Below, piece by piece: positions 17,866-26,422 of a DNA stretch of 27,275 bases. Made by a program: the position numbers and the translations under genes. The notes under the pieces are model-generated. The model worked only from the letters and a program-made list of their open reading frames with translations. It made no database searches and had not been told where the DNA came from. The stretch spans positions 1 to 27,275 of the forward strand of contig CANCCF010000040.1 in assembly GCA_947374485.1 (NCBI GenBank), written 5' to 3'. Source of the stretch: Comamonadaceae bacterium (GTDB lineage Bacteria > Pseudomonadota > Gammaproteobacteria > Burkholderiales > Burkholderiaceae_C). Position 1 is the stretch's first letter; every line of letters starts with the position of its first letter.

Positions 17866-18698
17866 CACAGGGCAATCATGATTTTGGGACGTTGGGCAGG
17901 GGTGCTCTTGCGTGCCTCTTCAACCACCTTGGTGGCATCGTTGCGGCTCAGGGTGCCCTTGGGTGTGGGCGCAGGCGCGGGCAGCGGTGGCGGCGCCCGC
18001 ACTGGCACTGGTGCTGGTGCTGGTGCTGGCACTGGCACTGGCACTGGCACTGGCACTGGCACTGGCACTGGCGCTGGCGCTGGCGCTGGCATGGCTGCCA
18101 CCTCTTTGGGCAGCACTTTGCGCACGCCGGGCGGCGCGGGTTTGGCCACGTCTTCCCGGGGCACCAGAGATGCCATGCTGGCAGGCAGCGCAATGGTTAC
18201 CGGGCCACGGAAGGACTGGTCTTCCGACGCATAGACCCAGGCCCGCCCGTTGGCCTTGTCGGCGCGGATGGCGATCAGCGAGCGGCCGTCTTCCGACTTC
18301 TGGTAGACCATCACATCCTCACAATCGCCCAGCCGGTAGGGCCCCAGAAAGACCTTTTGCGTTACCACCAGCAGGGCGGTGCGCGAGCCGCACTGGCCTT
18401 CCGAGTAGCTCACCAGAAGGGCGGTTTGCCCCTGCAGGTCTATCACCTGGTCGACACTCACGTTCTTCCACTCGCGCGGCAGCGGCACCCTATTGCCCTT
18501 TTGGGTAAAGCGCAGGAACGCGTTTTCCTGCGCGTCTTCCTGCTGCACCACTTCCCCGTGGATGGTGTTGAAGCGTGCGACCTCAGACTCCTGTGCCTGC
18601 GCTGCGTTACCCAGCAGCGCCAGGGCCAGCAACGCCAGGCCCAGCATGCCGAATCGCAGCCACCATCCCGGCGCCTGGCCGTCGTCAATTGCTTGCAT
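17865..18698 (-). CDS. Secreted protein of unknown function with Pro-Val/Pro-Ala linker
   Basis: The 277-residue product begins with a signal peptide (MQAIDDGQAPGWWLRFGM, core LALLALALL, likely cleavage AQA-QE). A domain of about 140 residues follows, with two cysteines (EGQCGS, LGDCED) that could form a disulphide; I do not recognise it. A proline-rich segment of alternating PA/PV pairs then resembles the rigid periplasm-spanning linkers of TonB-like proteins, followed by about 40 charged residues (GTLSRNDATKVVEEARKS). An in-frame extension to 18866 exists, but the ATG at 18698 gives a proper signal peptide and a 14-base overlap with the upstream gene. Translational coupling on both sides places it in an operon with the lipase-like and polytopic proteins. 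A periplasmic scaffold or inhibitor role would be guesswork. Confidence 0.82.
   Translation of the reverse strand: MQAIDDGQAPGWWLRFGMLGLALLALALLGNAAQAQESEVARFNTIHGEVVQQEDAQENAFLRFTQKGNRVPLPREWKNVSVDQVIDLQGQTALLVSYSEGQCGSRTALLVVTQKVFLGPYRLGDCEDVMVYQKSEDGRSLIAIRADKANGRAWVYASEDQSFRGPVTIALPASMASLVPREDVAKPAPPGVRKVLPKEVAAMPAPAPAPVPVPVPVPVPVPVPAPAPAPVPVRAPPPLPAPAPTPKGTLSRNDATKVVEEARKSTPAQRPKIMIAL
18001..18090. repeat. Hexanucleotide tandem repeat (15 units of RCTGGY) encoding the Pro-rich linker
   Basis: Fifteen consecutive six-base units fill 18001-18090, each ACTGGC, ACTGGT, GCTGGT or GCTGGC. Seven perfect ACTGGC units run from 18031 to 18072. On the coding (minus) strand each unit gives one Pro-Val or Pro-Ala pair. 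Because the unit is six bases, strand slippage changes linker length by two residues without shifting the frame. Confidence 0.95.
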
Positions 18699-20799
18699 AT
18701 TTTTTGGCGGTACAGGTGGTGGTGGCGTCTTCCTGCAGGGCCTCATACAGGTTCTGCATCTTGTGGGCGTTGTAGTTGTCCCAGGCCTTGTCGGTTTGCG
18801 TAATGACCGCTGCCTTGGCTCCGGCCTTGCCCAGGCCGCCCAGCACGAGCAAACCGGTATCCACAATCCTTTGCACCGATTGCTGGAAGTCGCGGTAGGC
18901 CGGGCTGCCCCGGGTATCGCAAATCTCGATCACGTACTGGGGCCCAAGCACCTGCAGCGCACCGGAATCCGTCACCAGGCTGCGGTAGTTGGCCATTCTT
19001 TGCGACACCGGATCCAGGGTGCCCGTGCCTGTGCCCCCGCCCCGGGGCGGCGGCAGGTAGGCCACGAAATTGGCAACGCGACCCTTGAAGCCCTCCACGC
19101 TGGTCTGCAATTCCTGGCGCAGCGCCGCATTCAGGGGCGCCGGGTTGAAGGCCATGATGTCACCCACCTGGCGTTTGTAGCCCGCATAGGTGGCATAGCC
19201 CCCTCCCAGGGAATGCCCGGCCAGCAGCAGCTGGTCGGGGCGTATGCCCAGGTGCACGAGGCGGTCAATGGTTTCCACTGCAGCCTGGAAATTGGCGGGG
19301 TTGCCGTCCTTGTCCGCAGCACTTGCACTGGCATCCAGGCCCGAGGTACCGCCGTCGCCCCCGGCACCTGTGCTGTTTCTGTGCCACGCGGCCATGGCTT
19401 GCGGCGACAGCACCAGCTGCATATCGGTCTTTAGGTCCTTCATGTTGCTGGTGCCACGGTAGACCACCACGCTGCGTCCATCGGCCAGGCTGAAGCGCTC
19501 GTAGTACAGGTCCTTGTAGCTGACACCCTCAACGAATGTGGCGCCAAACTGCGCTTGCGCCGCAGCCTTGAGCCCCTGCATGGCGAGCAGTTGCTGCAAG
19601 CGCTTTTTCTGGACGGCAAGCTGCTTCTCCAGATCGGCCGTTTCCAGGGCCTGCAGGGCTTTGCTGTGGCCGTCGTCGGCCTGACTGCGGCGCACTGCAT
19701 CACTGACCTCGTCCACCTGGCGCTGCGCCTGCGCAATGCGCTCCGGGTTGGTGTAGACGGTGTAGGACAGAAGGGACAGCAGCTGGCTCATGCGTCGCGT
19801 GGCAGCGGCGCGCGGGGCGCCGAATTGGAGTGGCTCGGCTGCAGTGCCGGGCGGTGCTGCCGCAGTGGGCGCGCCTGGCTTGCCCGGGTCGGCCCCGTCA
19901 AAGCGGAACAACACGTCCGCAGCCGCGGGCGCTGGCGCAGGCAGGGCGGAGGGCAGCGTAGGTGCTGGCGTGGGTGTTGCTGCCACGCCGCGCAGGGTGG
20001 CCGGGACCACATCCAGAAGCTCGCCGCTCTGGCGGTCGAACACGATCAGCGTGGTGATGCGCACGGGCAGCAACCCGATGCCCACATGGTTGGACAAGAA
20101 GCCGCCATAGCGCAGGTTGCCGTCTTTGAGCGGCTTGTACTTTCCGTCCTGTTCCACCGTGGCGGCAAAGGCCAGCTGCCCCTGGCTGAAGCGCTGGCGA
20201 ATCATTTGTGCCCGGCCTTGGTCGGGCACGGCATAGAAACCCAGGGCCGGGTCGCTGCCCGCCAGATTGGTGGCTGTGACGCAGGAGGTAGTGAAGGTGG
20301 GCTTGGGTGCTTTGACAAAGCCATTCGCCCCGGTGCAGTGGTAGCTCTCTACGCTCTGGGGTGGCTTCAGGGGCAGCGCCAGTTTGAGGGGGAAACCGCT
20401 GCGCTTGAAATCGTAGGTCTCCAGGCTGCCTTCGAGCACCAGCAGCAGGTCTTTGCCCTTGCGGATCTGGCTCTGCACCCGGGCCACCAAGGGGTCGAGT
20501 TCTGCCTGGGCGCTGCGCTGTTCAAATTCGTTGCTGCGGCCCGAGCGCAGTGTGTTGATGGCCGCTTGCGTGCTGCCAGTGAATTTCACCTCGCGGGCAT
20601 GGTTCAGCCACTCGGTGGTTTGTACGGCTTCGCCAGTAAAGGCGCCATGGATCAGTGGCACCGAGAAGGCATTGAGCTCCAGAAAACCGTTGTTGAGGTA
20701 GTCGTGGATATTCCCATGGCTTTGTGCCAGCGCGGCATGGCTGAGGGCCACGGATGCCATGAACAGGATGGCAGAACTATTTATTTTGCAATGGACCAT
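18685..20799 (-). CDS. Large secreted lipase-3-like alpha/beta hydrolase
   Basis: This 704-residue product combines an uncharacterised N-terminal region with a C-terminal class 3 lipase-like domain. Starting at ATG 20799 gives a signal peptide (hydrophobic SSAILFMASVAL, cleavage near ALA-Q); GGAG is 14 bases upstream, rather far, and longer starts at 20850 or 20901 would bury the signal. Residues about 30-260 are unrecognised and contain two cysteines (SYHC, TTSC). Pro/Ala-rich linkers follow at about 270-330, then a coiled-coil-like stretch (about 350-405, RIAQAQRQVDEV ... LEKQLAVQKKRLQQL). The hydrolase part has VVVYRGTSNMKDLKTDM (from R448), nucleophile elbow GHSLGGG with S530, and a probable catalytic His in NAHKMQNLYEAL (H679). 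The Asp is not assigned with certainty. It probably acts on lipids or esters in or beyond the periplasm. It is the first gene of the minus-strand run. Confidence 0.85.
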   Translation of the reverse strand: MVHCKINSSAILFMASVALSHAALAQSHGNIHDYLNNGFLELNAFSVPLIHGAFTGEAVQTTEWLNHAREVKFTGSTQAAINTLRSGRSNEFEQRSAQAELDPLVARVQSQIRKGKDLLLVLEGSLETYDFKRSGFPLKLALPLKPPQSVESYHCTGANGFVKAPKPTFTTSCVTATNLAGSDPALGFYAVPDQGRAQMIRQRFSQGQLAFAATVEQDGKYKPLKDGNLRYGGFLSNHVGIGLLPVRITTLIVFDRQSGELLDVVPATLRGVAATPTPAPTLPSALPAPAPAAADVLFRFDGADPGKPGAPTAAAPPGTAAEPLQFGAPRAAATRRMSQLLSLLSYTVYTNPERIAQAQRQVDEVSDAVRRSQADDGHSKALQALETADLEKQLAVQKKRLQQLLAMQGLKAAAQAQFGATFVEGVSYKDLYYERFSLADGRSVVVYRGTSNMKDLKTDMQLVLSPQAMAAWHRNSTGAGGDGGTSGLDASASAADKDGNPANFQAAVETIDRLVHLGIRPDQLLLAGHSLGGGYATYAGYKRQVGDIMAFNPAPLNAALRQELQTSVEGFKGRVANFVAYLPPPRGGGTGTGTLDPVSQRMANYRSLVTDSGALQVLGPQYVIEICDTRGSPAYRDFQQSVQRIVDTGLLVLGGLGKAGAKAAVITQTDKAWDNYNAHKMQNLYEALQEDATTTCTAKKYASN

Positions 20800-21008
20800 C
20801 GTTATTTTTTTGTCTCCGGCAGCGCCTCCCTGGGTGCCGAATTGAATCATCAAGATACCATTGTTTCGGGTGCATCTTTGGATGCGTCCCATATTTACCA
20901 TCCCGTTGTTGTTTCATTGCAAACAGGTCAGGGATCAGGCAAATAGTGCGCCCGTACATGCAGCGTATTTCATATTCTTCGGGCTGCATAAATAAAGCCC
21001 AGGCCTTC
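20800..21008. promoter_or_regulatory. Divergent intergenic region, probable bidirectional promoter
   Basis: These 209 bp separate the divergent lipase-like and zinc-ribbon genes and are more AT-rich than the flanks. Promoters for both must lie here or inside alternative N-terminal extensions, but I see no convincing -35/-10 pair on either strand. A TTGCAA at 20917-20922 is symmetric and so usable in both directions as a weak -35. A small hairpin, GGGCT (20981-20985) with AGCCC (20996-21000), ends eight bases before the zinc-ribbon ATG and could affect its translation. A run of seven T's at 20805-20811 lies between the lipase ATG and its GGAG. Confidence 0.45.
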
Positions 21009-22775
21009 ATGACGGACACCCCATCCCCCACCGCGAGCTTGAACCCGCAAGCCAGCCTGCTTGAACGGGTGCGGCACCTGGTCGAAAGCAAGACGCGCTT
21101 TGAACCGCAGGACATCACAGCGCGCGGTGAAGAAAAGACCGAGCAGCCCTACACCATCAAAGTGGCCTACGGCCTGTTTTCCACCCTGGTGTCGGCTTCC
21201 ATCAATGGCAACTTCAAGCCAGGCAATGGGGATCAGCAACACCCCAACGGGGCGGTTCTGAAGGCCAGTGCCCTGGCCGAAGGGGGGCAGCGCATGGCCC
21301 TTGCGGTGGACCAGTTGAAGGTGGACCTGGGGCCCCAGACGGTGGCCTACAACGCTTTGTCTGACGGCACCTACCTGCGCGCGGCACGCCAGCATTTCCA
21401 TCTGCCGCACTGCGTGGACTGCGACGGCGCTGGCAAGAACCTCTGCCACACCTGCCGTGGCAGTTGCTCCGAGACCTGCCCCGACTGCGCTGGTGCAGGC
21501 ACGGTACGCTGTACCAAGTACGGTTGTATGAATGGCAAGACAGACTGCACCTATTGCTACGGTTCGGGCAAGGTCAGCGAGTACATCACCGAATACGTGC
21601 AGGTCCAGTACGAGGTCCAGAGGCCCGATGGTTCCTTCTCGCACTATGGCAGCCGCACCGAGCCGGTGAGCCGCAACGTGCAGGTGGATTGCAGGTATTA
21701 CGAATGCCACCACGGCAAGGTCACCTGCGCGGTGTGCAAGGGCACATCGCGCGTACTGTGCGGACTCTGTCGTGCCAGTGGCAGCATTGTCTGCCGCACC
21801 TGCACCGGTGCAGGCTACCTCCGTTGCCAGCCCTGCAGTGGCACCGGCCGCTTGGGCCAGGCGCTCAGGCTGGAGATCGGGCTGGGTCTGACCTACACCT
21901 TGCTGATGCCGCAGGGCGCAGCCGCGGATGCGCAAAAGATCGCCAGCCTGGAGGGCACCCATGGCCTGCCCCAGGTGTCCCGCGCTGTGCAGCGCAGCAG
22001 CCTGGCCTTTGGGCCCAGTGGAGCCGAGACCGTGTATGCCTGCGCCTTCGCGGTGCAGCGTCTGGATGCCGATTGCAACGCCCATGCCTACCGGGTGGTG
22101 GCCTATGGTGAAGACGGCCGCTGGCTGACCCTGGACAACATCATTGAGGACCTGCTGCGCTCGGACCTCGATGCCTTGTTGCAGGCACTGCAGCGCATTC
22201 AGGGCGAGGGCATCTTTGCCACCGACACCGATTTTCTGCTGCTGCCCCTGAGCAATGTGACCTCGTCCGAAATCAATGTGGATGTGGTGGACCTGGTGCT
22301 GAAGTCGGAGGCGCAGAGCGTGGCAGCCGGGCAGTCCGCAGTGCCCGCGGGGCCGCGCACTGCCAGCAGCCAGATGGTTTCGGCCGAATATACGGAGGAG
22401 ATCAGACGCGGTGTACTGGGCTCGCTGGAACATGTCTACACCCGTTCGGCCAAGCCCTTGTCCCTGAACCTGTTGGTGGTGTCCATGGTGTTTGCCATCG
22501 CAGTGGCCTGGTTCAAGGGCAATGCCCCGGCGGCCCTGCTGACCTTGTGCCTGATTCCGCTAACCCACGTGCTGTTCAGGCGGGCGGTGAGGAAAAAGCT
22601 CATCAAGGCCATGAGCAGCCCCGAAAATGCCGCCCGCGCCATTGCCATTGCCATTGCCAAAGGGGCCCACCGCAAGGCCATGTTGCTGCTGTTTGTGCCC
22701 ATCTGCGTGGGTATTCCGCTCGGCCTGTACCTGCTGCAACTGGCGCGGCAGTTGCTGATGGGGCACGGCCAATGA
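21009..22775 (+). CDS. Membrane-anchored protein with two DnaJ-like zinc-ribbon blocks
   Basis: This 588-residue protein has an unrecognised N-terminal region (about 1-130). A cysteine-rich segment follows (135-282) with about nine CxxC pairs, many of the DnaJ type CxxCxGxG (CVDCDGAG, CPDCAGAG, CTYCYGSG, CRTCTGAG, CQPCSGTG). The cysteines fall into two blocks split by an insert of about 40 residues. After a further domain of about 190 residues, three hydrophobic segments lie at about 484-503, 506-525 and 562-583. No J-domain HPD motif is present, so it is not a DnaJ co-chaperone. The cysteine ribbons should bind several Zn ions in the cytoplasm. ATG 21009 is my choice; GTG 20946 and ATG 20958 are in-frame alternatives. 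It is divergent from the lipase-like operon and may be functionally linked to it. Confidence 0.85.
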   Translation: MTDTPSPTASLNPQASLLERVRHLVESKTRFEPQDITARGEEKTEQPYTIKVAYGLFSTLVSASINGNFKPGNGDQQHPNGAVLKASALAEGGQRMALAVDQLKVDLGPQTVAYNALSDGTYLRAARQHFHLPHCVDCDGAGKNLCHTCRGSCSETCPDCAGAGTVRCTKYGCMNGKTDCTYCYGSGKVSEYITEYVQVQYEVQRPDGSFSHYGSRTEPVSRNVQVDCRYYECHHGKVTCAVCKGTSRVLCGLCRASGSIVCRTCTGAGYLRCQPCSGTGRLGQALRLEIGLGLTYTLLMPQGAAADAQKIASLEGTHGLPQVSRAVQRSSLAFGPSGAETVYACAFAVQRLDADCNAHAYRVVAYGEDGRWLTLDNIIEDLLRSDLDALLQALQRIQGEGIFATDTDFLLLPLSNVTSSEINVDVVDLVLKSEAQSVAAGQSAVPAGPRTASSQMVSAEYTEEIRRGVLGSLEHVYTRSAKPLSLNLLVVSMVFAIAVAWFKGNAPAALLTLCLIPLTHVLFRRAVRKKLIKAMSSPENAARAIAIAIAKGAHRKAMLLLFVPICVGIPLGLYLLQLARQLLMGHGQ

Positions 22776-22798
22776 TGTGTTGATGAAGCACCTCAAGC

Positions 22799-22825
22799 GG
22801 CGCCAAACGGCATTGGAATGGCGCC
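22799..22825 (+). terminator. Possible hairpin downstream of the zinc-ribbon gene
   Basis: GGCGCCA (22799-22805) and TGGCGCC (22819-22825) form a perfect seven-base-pair stem with a 13-base loop, starting 24 bases after the stop codon. No T-tract follows, so it could be a Rho-dependent or mRNA-stabilising structure rather than an intrinsic terminator. Confidence 0.3.
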
Positions 22826-22943
22826 CTGCCCCTGATGGAAATTATGAAACGGGTCTGAAAAAGAAATATCGCGCGTTTCAAGTTGGACGCCCCTTTATCC
22901 CTGATGGCAGTTTGAATATGCCGCATGAATCTTCGTTGACTGC

Positions 22944-23012
22944 CGAATTCGCGATTGGGAAAATTATTGGAAACCTATTTTTGATTTGACTTGGCCCAAT
23001 TTCCGAATTTCG
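22944..23012. repeat. Imperfect inverted repeat in the intergenic region
   Basis: CGAATTCGCGATTGGG (22944-22959) is an imperfect inverted copy of CCCAATTTCCGAATTTCG (22995-23012), with two small bulges. The 35-base AT-rich loop includes TTGATTTGACTT. No direct repeat or coding remnant flanks it. It could be an operator, an mRNA leader structure or a small mobile-element remnant. Confidence 0.5.
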
Positions 23013-23158
23013 TGGACAGCTTATGACCGCAGCGGTAAGCAGCCCCTTCCATGCTCTGGAGTAATTGGCGCCACCCAGGGTGCCACTTGCGAAAGCGCAA
23101 CGGCCACACGGGCCAAAAGACTAGCCTGAAGCTTTAACCGCCCTGGCTGGAGACGGCA

Positions 23159-25026
<1,868 letters not shown>

Positions 25027-25033
<7 letters not shown>

Positions 25034-25055
25034 AGGGGTTGTTCAGGTTCAGGCC
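25027..25055. terminator. Bidirectional terminator-like inverted repeat at a convergent junction
   Basis: GGCCTGAA (25027-25034) and TTCAGGCC (25048-25055) form a perfect eight-base-pair stem with a 13-base loop. The left arm contains the TGA of the FtsH-like gene and the right arm contains the TGA (as TCA) of the minus-strand oxidoreductase gene. With only 15 bp between the genes, this is the likely terminator for both, although T-tracts are absent. Confidence 0.5.
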
Positions 25056-26422
25056 CGCAGCACGCACTTTTCATACAAGCCCAGCAGTTGCGCCTGCGGG
25101 TCGTAGCGTTCCTTGAGGCGCCGGTATTGCGCCTGGCCATACGCGCGGTCAAACACCTCGCGGCTGAAAAAGCTGTCGGAGTAGAGCGACTTGATGCCGC
25201 CCAGCCGTATCACCTCGGCCTCGATTCGGCGGTTGAAATGACCGGCCTCCAGCGGTTCGCGTGTGGTGACGGTGTCCCAGAAGCCAAAGTTCACATACAG
25301 CGTGTCGGGTAGCAGCGGGTACAGGATGAAAGGGTCGGGCGACACCGGTGCGCGCACCGGGCACACCCAGATGGGCAGGATGCCAATCTCACGCAACAAA
25401 AAGGCCAGAAAATCCGCCGCCACGGCGACGGGAACCTCCACATCCTGAATCACCGCCTCCGTAAAGTGGCCACGCCAGCGGGCCCAGCGACGGGTGATTC
25501 CCCAGCGTGCATTCCAGCGCATGATGCGCGTGTAGGTGCGCGAGTTGAGGTTCTGGCGCCCCAGCAGGCGGCGCAGCAGGGGCTGCTGGGCGCCCAGGTT
25601 TTTGGAGCACCAGAACCAGTCGGTGTCCCAGCGCCACAGGTAGTCTTCGGTCCGCAAGAAATCGATCGGCTTTTTCAGCAGCGAGCGGTAGTAAATGTGC
25701 TCCAGGCCATAGTCGCTGTGCCAGGGCGCCGCGTCCACAAAGGTCGCGCAACTGAGCACCTGCTGCTGCGCGCCAAACACCACGCCCTCCACAAAGTCCA
25801 CACCCCGGGCGCAGCGCGCATGCAGCTCTGCAAAAAAGGCCTGTGGCTGGCTGAAGGGCAGGTGCTCCAGCCGCACAAAAGGTTTTATCTGCACCGTGCG
25901 CAGGCGCAGGCGCAGCGCATAGCCCAGCGTGCCATACGAATTGGGAAAGCCAAAGTACAGGTCCTGCTGCGCGTTGTCGGGCGTGCAGTGCACCAGCGTG
26001 CCCGAGGGCAGCAGCACATCGAGTGCCAGCAGCGTGTGGTGCACCAGGCCACAGCGGTGCGAGTTGGCCTCGATCGCAATGCCCGACACCGCACCCCCCA
26101 CGGTAATGGTCTTGAGCTGCGGCACCACGGCGGGCACCACGCCGTGCGGCAGCGTTTCTGCTACCAGCGCTTCATAGGTGCACAGGCCCTCCACATCAAC
26201 CCAGCCTGCAGAGGTGTTGATCTCCAGCACATGGGTGAAATCACCCAGGTCCAGCGCCTGCCGGGGCGCGCCGCTGCGCTCGCGAAACAGGTTGCTGGCG
26301 CGCTTGTGCAAACGCAGCGGCGCCCCGGCACCGGTTTCGCTCGCACGCAGGCGCAGTTGCAGGGCCTCGCAGCGGCGGACATGGGCCGCAAGGCGTTCAG
26401 GTGCGTCGGATGGCGTCGGCAT
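25049..26422 (-). CDS. FAD-binding oxidoreductase (TmsA/BfaA- and DHCR24-like)
   Basis: The 457-residue product has a PCMH-type FAD-binding domain (FAD_binding_4): GDFTHVLEINTSAGWVDVEGLCTYEAL, then PQLKTITVGGAVSGIAIEANS and GFPNSYGTLGYALRLRL. These segments closely resemble the DHCR24-like oxidoreductases that act with fatty-acid methyltransferases, in which the flavoenzyme reduces a methylene intermediate to a methyl branch. The C-terminal half is Trp/Arg-rich and ends in RLKERYDPQAQLLGLYEKC, a typical end for this family. No signal peptide is seen. I chose ATG 26422 (MPTPSDAPERL), which overlaps the upstream methyltransferase gene by 26 bases; an in-frame extension to 26509 is Arg/Ala-rich and looks non-genuine. 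The coupling to a Cfa-like gene supports lipid acyl-chain modification. The exact substrate is inferred. Confidence 0.88.
   Translation of the reverse strand: MPTPSDAPERLAAHVRRCEALQLRLRASETGAGAPLRLHKRASNLFRERSGAPRQALDLGDFTHVLEINTSAGWVDVEGLCTYEALVAETLPHGVVPAVVPQLKTITVGGAVSGIAIEANSHRCGLVHHTLLALDVLLPSGTLVHCTPDNAQQDLYFGFPNSYGTLGYALRLRLRTVQIKPFVRLEHLPFSQPQAFFAELHARCARGVDFVEGVVFGAQQQVLSCATFVDAAPWHSDYGLEHIYYRSLLKKPIDFLRTEDYLWRWDTDWFWCSKNLGAQQPLLRRLLGRQNLNSRTYTRIMRWNARWGITRRWARWRGHFTEAVIQDVEVPVAVAADFLAFLLREIGILPIWVCPVRAPVSPDPFILYPLLPDTLYVNFGFWDTVTTREPLEAGHFNRRIEAEVIRLGGIKSLYSDSFFSREVFDRAYGQAQYRRLKERYDPQAQLLGLYEKCVLRA

Larger units (their letters stand above)
22776..23158. other. 383-bp AT-richer intergenic region upstream of the FtsH-like gene
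   Basis: No convincing gene is seen here. A 70-codon frame at 22777-22989 has no ribosome-binding site and unusual composition. Base composition between about 22840 and 23030 is clearly less GC-rich than the surrounding genes, suggesting old inserted DNA or a regulatory leader. It contains a hairpin near the end of the zinc-ribbon gene and a longer imperfect inverted repeat at 22944-23012. The last 130 bp return to high GC and end with GGAG at 23149-23152, six bases before the GTG start of the protease. Confidence 0.6.

Noticed and set aside
18001..18090. The short tandem repeats considered as a CRISPR array or iteron origin
   Set aside because: The six-base units have no spacers and encode a continuous Pro-rich segment in a well-supported gene.
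18699..18866. N-terminal extension of the Pro-linker protein gene
   Set aside because: It would overlap the lipase-like gene by 182 bases and give a Pro/Arg/Thr-rich leader in front of an otherwise normal signal peptide.
20800..21008. Specific sigma-70 promoters in the divergent region
   Set aside because: Only weak -35-like elements such as TTGCAA were found, without matching -10 hexamers at 16-18 bp, so no individual promoter is claimed.
22777..22989. A 70-codon plus-strand frame after the zinc-ribbon gene
   Set aside because: No ribosome-binding site, composition of non-coding AT-rich DNA, no recognised motif, and it covers one arm of the inverted repeat; kept only as part of the intergenic description.
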